Source: Echinarachnius parma | Lineage: Eukaryota; Echinodermata; Echinoidea; Clypeasteroida; Echinarachniidae | Assembly (NCBI GenBank): GCA_037951105.1 | Contig: JBAMJV010003039.1 | Location: 64,501-128,500, forward strand | Direction: 5' to 3' | DNA: 64,000 bases | Shown here: piece by piece, positions 57,079 to 64,000 of the stretch | Numbering within the stretch: the first letter of the stretch is position 1 | Layout: each line of letters starts with the position of its first letter | The notes under the pieces: model-generated | The model's input: only the letters and a program-made list of their open reading frames with translations | Database searches by the model: none | Told to the model about the DNA's origin: nothing | Translations under genes and position numbers: made by a program

Positions 57079-57240
57079 TTTGTACGTGTTTGTGTGCATC
57101 CGTGCGTGCGTATGTACGTGTGCGTGTGTGTGCGTCCGTGCGTGTGTGGGTGATTTGATATATATTGTGTATGTGTGTAGTGTTTGTGTGCGTATATAAA
57201 TGTATGTTCGTGCGTGCATTTGTGTGTCAGTTGTGATAAC
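57079..57240. repeat. TG-rich microsatellite
   Basis: Imperfect GTGT/GTGC repeats, equivalent to the tract around 37690-37766 and 38571-38695 of unit 3. Confidence 0.8.
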
Positions 57241-58010
57241 AAATAATATACGTACTGTGGTGGAGACACGTAGAATTATTATACTGTATTAATACAGTAC
57301 TTAACGAGTATCACATAGACCAAAAAATCAGTCTCTGTATTCCGCTCGACGCGACAACTTCACAGACGCTCGGTATACCACTTCATTTCGACAATTCCAA
57401 TTTAAAACATGTAAAAGTAATTCCCATGTAGAGTCGGTAATGCCCGACTACGAGTCACATAGCATTTCCCGCCACAATAATATTTCGCATACAGTTCATA
57501 TCCAAGCGTCTCAGTCTACATTCATCAGTCCAATTTCCATTGCCACCATTTTGACCAAACAAGGAGCGAATTGTGTCGATATCTCCGGTACAAAATAAAT
57601 CAAACTCGACACAACTGATTCGGAAAGCTTTCTAAAGTACTGTACAGACTACAGATACAGTGTTCCTTATAATTATGGTGTTTACTGCATCGTTTAAAAT
57701 AATGCAGCGTCCAGCGATCGAACGGGGATCAAGCAGAATCATAATCATAGTGCTTTGTATATAATGGAGGACTTTGAGCATCAGTAATCGAACTGCGGAC
57801 GCACGTCTCTCTCTCTCTCTCCCTTCGTAATTTGTTGTTTGTTTAATAGTTTTGGATTGTATTGCTTTTTTGGATACTTGACTTTTGGATTGTTGGATTT
57901 TTGGATAATGAATTTATGGCACCGCTGTAAAAAGGGTAAACAAACTTATTAGTGGGCTTATTTATATATATCGCACTGCACGTAGAGTAATTTTTGTTTT
58001 TCCCGCCATT
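57241..58010. other. Unassigned sequence, end of unit 4
   Basis: Up to about 57650 it matches 38695-38960. Beyond that there is a short CT run (57808-57822) and no recognised feature until the LINE fragment. Confidence 0.45.
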
Positions 58011-58017
58011 TTAGGCT

Positions 58018-58770
58018 TTGTCTAAAATGGCGGCCAAAGCTAGCGACAACGAGGTAGACCTCCCTCCTGACAATGATTTCGAATTATTTCTCTCCCCTAG
58101 ACAACGAAAAAAGAAAAGAAAAGTGAGGGAAGGTAGCTTGCCTGTTGAGAATTTAACAGGCGTCCTCTCTTCATCCGACTCTGACGGCCCAGACAACACG
58201 TTCCAAACCCCCAAGCAAGCTTTACAGTACGATCCTCAAGTTGAGTTGAAGTTATTGATTATGCCCATTGATCATGTTGATAAAACAAAAAATTTGAAAA
58301 AAGTAAGCCCATTGACTATAGCAAAAGTAGTAAAGGCGAAGTGTGGTACGGACTCCGTACAATCGATTAAACAAATAAGTTCGGGTATACTTATTGTGTG
58401 TATATCATAAAGCAACAAAGAATGCTTAAAGAAATTGAGGTAATTGGCAATATACCGATTCGCGTTACTAATCCTCCACAGGGCGTAAAGGGGATCATCT
58501 TCGATGTCCCTTTGGAAATGACACAGGAAGAAATCCTACAATAATTGAAAAGCCAGGGTGTACTCACAGTCACTAGAATAACAAAGAAGGCACAAGCTAG
58601 TGATATAATAGAAGGCCAAAGTTCAGCTAATCCTCAAAGAATATAATTGAAAAGTGTGATCCTCACTTTCAAAACCCAGTTACCCCAACAGATTCATTTA
58701 TGCTTCCAGATTTTTAAAGTCAAGCAGTACATACCAAACCCCATACGTTGTTTTAAGGGCGCCCTTGATG
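58018..58770 (+). pseudogene. Decayed LINE ORF1 (5' part)
   Basis: An open frame of 130 codons (58018-58410) starts MSKMAAKASDNEV and continues, after one frameshift near 58440 and three in-frame stops, with segments reading IPIRVTNPPQGVKGIIFDVP, LTVTRITKKAQASDIIEG and KVKQYIPNPIRCFKG. This order (RNA-binding-like region, then an IPNPxRCF motif just before the expected zinc knuckle) is typical of ORF1 of non-LTR retrotransposons. The zinc knuckles and everything downstream are missing. Product non-functional. It lies between units 4 and 5. Confidence 0.75.
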
Positions 58771-59050
58771 TTGAGATAAACAGGAAGGGCAAAATCGGAG
58801 CTGCGAGTAAATACTGAGTTTTTTGTCGGCTTTCAACTACTATTGTTGCTTACGTTATAAAGTTATGTATGATTGATGTGTTCAGATTTTAAATTATCTA
58901 TACAGGGAGGATTGTAACTATGGACAAAGTCAGTGCGATGACTTAGTGAAATTCAGGTTGCATTTTCGCTCATTACTCGGTCACATGACATTCATTGACC
59001 ATGGAATTTCCACACGACACGCGGTGGACATAACATCACATAAATACACA
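58771..59050. other. Unassigned, partly repeat-like sequence
   Basis: Resembles the interior of the TTAAAGGGACTTAGTAAC family (GCTCATTACTCGGTCACATGAC, shared with about 44725) but without clean ends. No gene. Confidence 0.4.
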
Positions 59051-59795
59051 TTAAAGGCAATGGTGAGTGTTGGTCAAACTTAACTTTAGTAACCAAAACC
59101 TGCACGATTACGGTACAAACTAATAGTTATAACTTCACCATGCTCGAAAAGTATACACAATTACAAACGACAAAGTAAAACCCCTGTTATCATTCAAAAA
59201 GAGCCGTTACAACTCGAAGTGTCAAATTAACTCTAGAGTTAGCCAGCGCGAAGCACTAGCGTTCTAGGTCCTAAATAATACGGGACTGTAGTGCAGTGCG
59301 CGGTAATAGTACGTGTAGTATGTATCGCAACGCGCAAGCCCCATTCGTTCGCCTTTCGTTCAGAGTCGCGCTAACACACGGAGAGAAGTCCATGAGGCGC
59401 ATATCACTGATTGTTTGCGGAATGGAGGGAAAAATCATAATCTTAATCCACCCGATAGTTGGATCACATATCGGAGAGTGAATTGCTGGTAAGTACCGTA
59501 TCATATGTATAGTTTTAAGCACAATTAGCGTGCACAAAAATATTTGGTTTCAGTTCTTTATTATGAAGACCTAGAACGCTAGCGTTCTCTAAAAAGTGAT
59601 ACCCGGGCGTCAACCACTTTTATATGATATTTTGAAAGCCAATTCCACAACAATTAGAGCATTTTAATGGGAATTATTATTATTTCCCATGTTTTTTTCG
59701 ATGATCTTTCATATGGAATTGAAATTAGCCAAATCCGTTACAATTTATGTCGGGGGGGCACTTTGGAAATTACCAACACTCACCATTGCCTTTAA
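59051..59795. mobile_element. TTAAAGG...GAGTGTTGGT MITE with nested element (inverted copy)
   Basis: Ends TTAAAGGCAATGGTGAGTGT and ACACTCACCATTGCCTTTAA, 745 bp. Contains the same nested AACGCTAGCG / TAATACGGGACTG element as 39557-40297, in the opposite overall orientation. Confidence 0.7.
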
Positions 59796-60072
59796 TCAAC
59801 CCTTAGTCCTTTGGACCCTGAGCAAGTTTTTGCTCATTTCATCAAAGTTACTAGATCCTTTTAAAGTCGAACCTATATGTTAAGTGATCATCCAAGGAAA
59901 AACAAAAAAGTGGCTACCGTAGGCATGAGACCCTGATAAACAAAGTCGTTGCCATAATTATTTTGTTCTATTCAGGAAATTGGTTTCCCTCCGCAGTCAC
60001 TATACATTATAGAGACACGTGGCTGTTAAAGAGAGGTGACCGCTATAAAGACAAGGGGGTGTTTCACAAAGA
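59796..60072. other. Unassigned intergenic sequence
   Basis: Includes a stray end of the TTAAAGGGATCTAGTAAC family near 59845-59868; nothing else recognised. Confidence 0.4.
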
Positions 60073-60200
60073 TCTTAAGCCCTCTGCAGACAGAGCCGAC
60101 TCGACCCGATTCGACTGGTTTTCATTCGGATCGGCTCAGTTTTCAGTGCCTTGCGACACACATTTTGCCAGTCGAGAGACAGTCGGATGCCAGTCGGGGT
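60073..60200. mobile_element. CCGACTCGACCC MITE, partial copy
   Basis: Begins (TTA)AGCCCTCTGCAGACAGAG and continues CCGACTCGACCCGATTCGAC and GGTTTTCATTC, matching the left arm of 10966-11183. The right end is unclear, so it is a partial or diverged copy. Confidence 0.55.
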
Positions 60201-60740
60201 GTCCACTCCATTCTTTTAGTGACACCTTCCCATAGGCATAGTGATGAATCATGACTTTCTCTGACATTAAAGTCACTGAACAGTATTTGCTTGTCATTTC
60301 TGCCCACTGAAGTAAGGAAGGTATCCAGTTCTTCATAGGACATGTCTTTCACATCATCAGGGTTGGTCATTGTCGGAGCATCAGCACTTATTAGGGTGGC
60401 CATTCTCCCATTCTGTATCGTCATCGGGAAATGGTCGATACATGTTAGTAGATCAATTTGCTAACTGCAAAGTCAGCTCCAGCTTCAAGTTGCTCTTGAT
60501 TGCTACCCCGGCCACACCAGAAGAAATTGTATCCATCCCCATGTTCTGTAAGGTATCCCTTGTCAGCCGAACGAGTTCAGAGAGAGCTGCAATACCTTGC
60601 GAGCTCTTTAGCAACCAGAGCTGTTCTCTTGTCCGGTCTATCGGCAGTAGGTTTGTCCACATTATATGCCAGTGGTTAGAGGTATTACCGTTCTTTTCTT
60701 TCCTTGGGTCAGCCTAAACCAGCCTGCCAAGCATGTTGCC
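60201..60740 (-). pseudogene. Decayed LINE endonuclease fragment
   Basis: On the minus strand, with several frameshifts, the sequence reads ADRPDKRTALVAKELARY, SADKGYLTEHGDGYNFFW, GVAIKSNL, then MATLISADAPTMTNPDDVKD, YEELDTFLTSVGRNDKQIL and SDFNVRESHDS. These are the successive blocks of an apurinic-type endonuclease of an RTE-like LINE. GDFN is degraded to SDFN. The reverse transcriptase does not follow. Non-functional. Confidence 0.75.
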
Positions 60741-61155
60741 CAGTGGGTGGCCGCTGTTTGCATGTTAACACATACGAGGAGCCAAAGGTGAGGATGGGTA
60801 CTATATTGGATGCAATGTCAAGGGACCTATCATTAAAAGAACATGACATGACACCACGGACTTAATAACTACATATTCCCCAAATGCAAGTAAACCATAC
60901 ATCCCAGAAGGAACATATCAGACAAGCAATTAAAATATGTAAAGAACCTCTTTCCATAACCACCCCTATGCCTAGTCAAGCAAAGTCAAGGGAAATGTGT
61001 TTTTGTTTGTGCATGCCGTTAGTGATCAATGAACAATCTAGCAGAGAGGCTAGTGATTAGCAGATTGCTGTGTGATGATATCAAATGATGATCGTCGTCA
61101 GTGTTAACTGTTAACTGACGCAACAGATATACGTCACTCAACCAAGTCGGGCTGA
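60741..61155. other. 3' flank of TRIM gene 5
   Basis: Only the last 75 bases or so (from about 61083, CGTCGTCAGTGTTAACTG) match the 3' flanks of the other genes, most closely gene 3. The tRNA-like element and the rest of the shared flank are absent, so unit 5 is truncated here. Confidence 0.5.
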
Positions 61156-62400
61156 TTAGGTTAGTGTAATCTTTTTGGCCGTAGATACCAGGGTCACTTC
61201 AGCACCTTCGCCAGTGTTGGTCACGACTACTGCGGTTCCATCGGGGGAAACCGAGAGTATGAGGGCGCTGCAGCCGTGGTTTTCGTTCTCAAAGAGCGTG
61301 TCCAGGAGATTCCCATCGAGTGTGTATCTCTGGAGTGTCCGACTACCACTGGATCCCTTCCAGAGGACGTAGAGGAGTCTCTCATTGTCGCAGCCGATCG
61401 CGACCTCCTTCCATTCGGCACGAGTGATCGTGCGCAAGATCTTGCCGACAAGGTCAATTACAGAGATCTTGGAGGAATCGTGAGTGAACAAAATCACGTC
61501 AGCCTCACGAGGACATACAGCAACACGGACTGGGTTTAGACCCTCTACATTGATAGACTTCTGCAAAGCCCTATCCTGGCGCAAGACACGAACCATACCG
61601 TCACCAACGACATATATATTGTCTGCGTAGTCTGTTGCTACGCTTTGCAACTCGTTACACGGTGTCAAACTGGAAGAAATTTTACCACCCGGTTGTGTGA
61701 TGACATCATCAGATTTCAACAGAACTAGACGTAGATCAGAAAGTGATGCGAGTGATGAATAACCATACCCTATCCTCGTTTCTAACTGAAACTGCGTGGC
61801 GGACTCATACTTCACATTTGTCTGTTTCACTGCAAAATAATTGCTATCTAGGTAGTGTTTGCAATTTGTTTCGAAATGGTTACCACCTGAGCCGTAATAC
61901 CACCTTTTATCATCTGGTTGCGATGCAACCCCTGCAAAAAAAGCTACCACCACCACCCGTCCATCTTTCGTGAAGGTCATCGAATAATGACCAGCGGTGC
62001 AAGATTCGATGCTGATATTTCTTCTGTCCCTGATTGCCATCACCAAAGATCCCAGACTTGGCTCATCTTTTGTTGTATGGAAATGTAGTTGTTGTGACAC
62101 CGATTCACTGATCTTTTGAAGTAGACTGAGATCCAGTCTCTCTGAAGTCACCTTGTCGAGTGTTTCCTGCAGAGGTTGTAGATTCTTGTAGGAAAGTGCG
62201 ATGGCCACATCATTAGATTTTTGTTCAAGGATCGTTCTTGCTTCCGACTCAAACGAGGCTAGGGTCTTCTTCACCTCTCTGGATTTCTGTCGGAGCTTTA
62301 CAAGTTCTTGGCGTTGGTTTTGCAGAAATAAGTTTCTTGTGGCCTTGACGTATCGTTCCCATCGTTTTGTCTCTTGTTCAACCTTCGACTTCATCTTCAT
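61156..62400 (-). CDS. TRIM gene 5, C-terminal part (coiled coil and propeller)
   Basis: 414 open codons from an internal Met (MKMKSKVEQETKRWE). This Met aligns inside the coiled coil of gene 4 and is not a natural start. The variable propeller segment is at about 61834-61941 (residues 154-189 here), unlike that of any other copy and rich in Tyr, Gly, Asn and Asp. No stop or frameshift, which suggests either recent disruption or continued selection. It should be read as part of the split gene. Confidence 0.75.
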   Translation of the reverse strand: MKMKSKVEQETKRWERYVKATRNLFLQNQRQELVKLRQKSREVKKTLASFESEARTILEQKSNDVAIALSYKNLQPLQETLDKVTSERLDLSLLQKISESVSQQLHFHTTKDEPSLGSLVMAIRDRRNISIESCTAGHYSMTFTKDGRVVVVAFFAGVASQPDDKRWYYGSGGNHFETNCKHYLDSNYFAVKQTNVKYESATQFQLETRIGYGYSSLASLSDLRLVLLKSDDVITQPGGKISSSLTPCNELQSVATDYADNIYVVGDGMVRVLRQDRALQKSINVEGLNPVRVAVCPREADVILFTHDSSKISVIDLVGKILRTITRAEWKEVAIGCDNERLLYVLWKGSSGSRTLQRYTLDGNLLDTLFENENHGCSALILSVSPDGTAVVVTNTGEGAEVTLVSTAKKITLT

Positions 62401-62401
62401 G

Positions 62402-63160
62402 GTGGGCCATTCTTTGAAAAGTGAAACTTTTTTGGAAAAAATGAAGTTTGTTTTTTCAGTAGTTTTATTTCATTATTTGAAAGATCAGTGTCCAAGGGTT
62501 CATGAAATATATATATTTTTTTAAATTTATAAAATTTCTTAGAAAAATTCATAAATTTTCATATTTCAATATTCAAATAAAAATCATAACTCAGGAAATA
62601 ATCAAGCTAGCCCAGTCCTTTTATTCTCCTGTACATGATGATACCAACTTTGTGACAATTGAACTTCATTTTACTAAACTTATTATTTGTAAAATTCATA
62701 TTTCCATTCACATTGTACATGTCACACACGTGACCACCCCAAAATGTCACACACGTGACCCAGACATCCCCACATAATAACGTGCATTAAAAAACAACCG
62801 TTTGAGATAATTTTAATCTTTCACCATTTTCTTACTTACAGATATATATCAGTTGTCTGATACTAATATGAACATTTTAGCTTTTCATATTTCACAGGAT
62901 TTCCAAAATGAAATTGAGTTAAATTTTTTTTCTTCAAAAGTGCTCCCGTGCGAAGTCACACACGTGACCGATGCCATTTGACCTCTGTCCTTGGGCAACG
63001 TAATCCTAATAAAATCTTTTGTGTTACACATGAAAGACTTCAACATATGCAAGTCATATATGAAGTTCACATCACCATACCTCCTATACTTACTAAAATA
63101 TAAGCATCTTATTTCAGAATTTTTCCTATTTTGGGTCACACACGTGACCAAGAATGGCCC
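62402..63160. mobile_element. MITE with GGGCCATTCTT ends inserted in TRIM gene 5
   Basis: About 759 bp between GTGGGCCATTCTT and AAGAATGGCCC. A 2-bp TG at both borders is the only possible target duplication. Four copies of GTCACACACGTGAC (62721, 62746, 62955, 63135) lie in the right two thirds and at the right end. AT-rich with no coding content. No other copy lies in this window. Confidence 0.75.
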
Positions 63161-63977
63161 TGTTGAACATTTCATCATGCATGAGCATTGATTTGTCGAC
63201 GGTATCAAGCACCGAAATGAATGAGGCGCATTCTTGCGATTTCTCATCAACTCGTGACAACTGGCAACGGATTCTCTCCTTCAGTGTCGACACAAATTCG
63301 CCGATCGGGACATGCTCGTGATTGTTCTCTGTACGGTGATCGTTTTCAGTGCATTCATCACAAATTGGAAGGTTGCAAACAGTGCAGAAGAGTCGCAACT
63401 TCATATCCGCGTGATTCTGACAAAATGTTGATACACCCTCTTCATGCTCTTCGACGTCGCCTTTCCTGCAGTCGTACGCACCACTGTCTTCCATCCCCTT
63501 CATCAGTTCTTGCTCTGGTACGGCCGTTACGGTATGGTTTCTACTCGCCTTCATCTTAGCGTGAGCACTGCTGCATTGTTGACACATTGTCTGTGCGCAC
63601 TCGGAGCAGTGAACGAATCCATGAGGCTGGTTTATATCCGTGTGGGTTCCCCCACAGATATCACATGCTATGGGTAACCTAGCCGACTTGGCGTCTTGAT
63701 TCACTTCTTCGTCCTCAAGAACCCGAAGGAGCTTCATCGTCCGGAAATCTAGCGTCAAAGCAGCGACACCTCCCTCCGGTATATCTGACACCTTTTGGCA
63801 CAGGGGACATGGTATGGAACTTGCGCTGCCTTTCTCTGTCTGGAACTTTTCGAGGCACTTTTCACAGAAACTGTGCAGACAGAACAACGCTCTCGGGTTC
63901 TTGAAACGATTAAAGCAAATGGCACACTTTATTTCTTCCTCTAACTTCTCACACACTGACAGACACTTTCCAGCCAT
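63126..63977 (-). CDS. TRIM gene 5, N-terminal part (RING and two B-boxes)
   Basis: If unspliced, encodes a 283-residue protein with RING, B-box 1, B-box 2 and the start of the coiled coil, ending in 11 residues read from the transposon (RAILGHVCDPK). Start context AATATGG. The N-terminus (MAGKCLSVCEKLEEEIKC) mixes type A and type B features. Such a product would lack both the dimerisation helix and the target-binding propeller, so any role would differ from the full-length paralogues. Confidence 0.75.
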   Translation of the reverse strand: MAGKCLSVCEKLEEEIKCAICFNRFKNPRALFCLHSFCEKCLEKFQTEKGSASSIPCPLCQKVSDIPEGGVAALTLDFRTMKLLRVLEDEEVNQDAKSARLPIACDICGGTHTDINQPHGFVHCSECAQTMCQQCSSAHAKMKASRNHTVTAVPEQELMKGMEDSGAYDCRKGDVEEHEEGVSTFCQNHADMKLRLFCTVCNLPICDECTENDHRTENNHEHVPIGEFVSTLKERIRCQLSRVDEKSQECASFISVLDTVDKSMLMHDEMFNRAILGHVCDPK

Positions 63978-64000
63978 ATTTATTACATCTTTGAGCAGTG

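Larger units (their letters stand above)
39170..57650. repeat. Duplication unit 4
   Basis: The longest unit, enlarged by many insertions. Its left part matches unit 2 (39175-39390, 39490-40540), its centre carries TRIM gene 4 with type A flanks, and its right part (56690-57650) matches the right end of unit 3. Limits are estimates by eye. Confidence 0.6.
61156..63977 (-). pseudogene. TRIM gene 5, interrupted by a transposon in the coiled coil
   Basis: Fifth paralogue. The N-terminal part encodes RING (C18 to C60), B-box 1 (C105 to H148) and B-box 2 (C186 to H220, after a three-residue insertion). The C-terminal part encodes the rest of the coiled coil and the propeller, and ends ITLT like genes 1 and 3. 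Alignment with gene 4 shows that only a 0.76-kb inverted-repeat element separates the Asn and Met codons that should be adjacent; no other break is seen. As plain reading, translation stops after 11 element-encoded residues. Both halves otherwise stay open, so the interruption is recent or is removed by splicing. A GT (63147-63148) and an AG (62412-62413) on the coding strand would delete 737 bases and rejoin the frame with eight added residues, but the donor is weak. Pseudogene or newly intron-bearing gene cannot be decided from sequence. Confidence 0.8.
61083..64000. repeat. Duplication unit 5 (partial)
   Basis: Contains gene 5 with about 75 bp of the shared 3' flank. The 5' flank runs off the window 23 bases beyond the start codon. 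Confidence 0.6.

Noticed and set aside
58018..58410. Novel nuclear protein with a KKKRK-type basic stretch
   Set aside because: Continuation in other frames shows LINE ORF1 blocks (IPNPIRCF), so it is the start of a decayed retrotransposon.
61156..62400. Independent gene starting at the internal Met of TRIM gene 5
   Set aside because: The Met aligns inside the coiled coil of intact paralogues; the upstream sequence is transposon, not promoter.

Overview
This is a eukaryotic, AT-rich, repeat-dense window, most likely from a marine invertebrate deuterostome (an echinoderm is my best guess; amphioxus or another invertebrate is possible). The evidence is a tandem array of long single-exon TRIM genes with RING, two B-boxes, coiled coil and NHL-like propeller, decayed LINE pieces, tRNA-like Pol III elements, and a very large number of short non-autonomous DNA transposons. 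No bacterial, viral or CRISPR features are seen.

Five TRIM paralogues lie head to tail on the minus strand: gene 1 (3845-5890), gene 2 (21625-23667), gene 3 (33035-35059), gene 4 (50615-52672) and gene 5 (61156-63977). Genes 1-4 are intact, at 674-685 residues. Gene 5 is split inside its coiled coil by a 0.76-kb element with terminal inverted repeats, so it is either a pseudogene or a gene with a new transposon-derived intron. Each gene sits in a duplication unit whose flanks are also homologous. The 3' flanks share a tRNA-like element, a retroposon 3' end and conserved AT-rich sequence. The 5' flanks fall into two types, A (genes 1 and 4) and B (genes 2 and 3).

The paralogues are mosaics. 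Gene 1 has the 5' flank and RING of type A joined to B-boxes and a coiled coil like genes 2 and 3, which indicates gene conversion or unequal crossing over. The zinc ligands, coiled coil and most of the propeller are strongly conserved, but one segment of the propeller (about residues 423-456 in gene 1) differs in sequence and length in every copy. That is the pattern expected of a diversifying recognition surface on an E3 ubiquitin ligase, although no function can be proved here.

Between genes the window is mostly transposon sediment. Several insertions can be defined exactly because another unit still carries the empty site: elements with TTA, TA, CTG/CAT, 8-bp (hAT-like) and 10-bp (Mutator-like) target duplications, plus a SINE. 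A 1.43-kb palindrome, a row of histone-3'-end-like hairpins (14628-14763), and several elements packed with their own short palindromic motif stand out. No autonomous transposase or reverse transcriptase gene was recognised, only decayed LINE fragments near 11.5, 58.0 and 60.2 kb.
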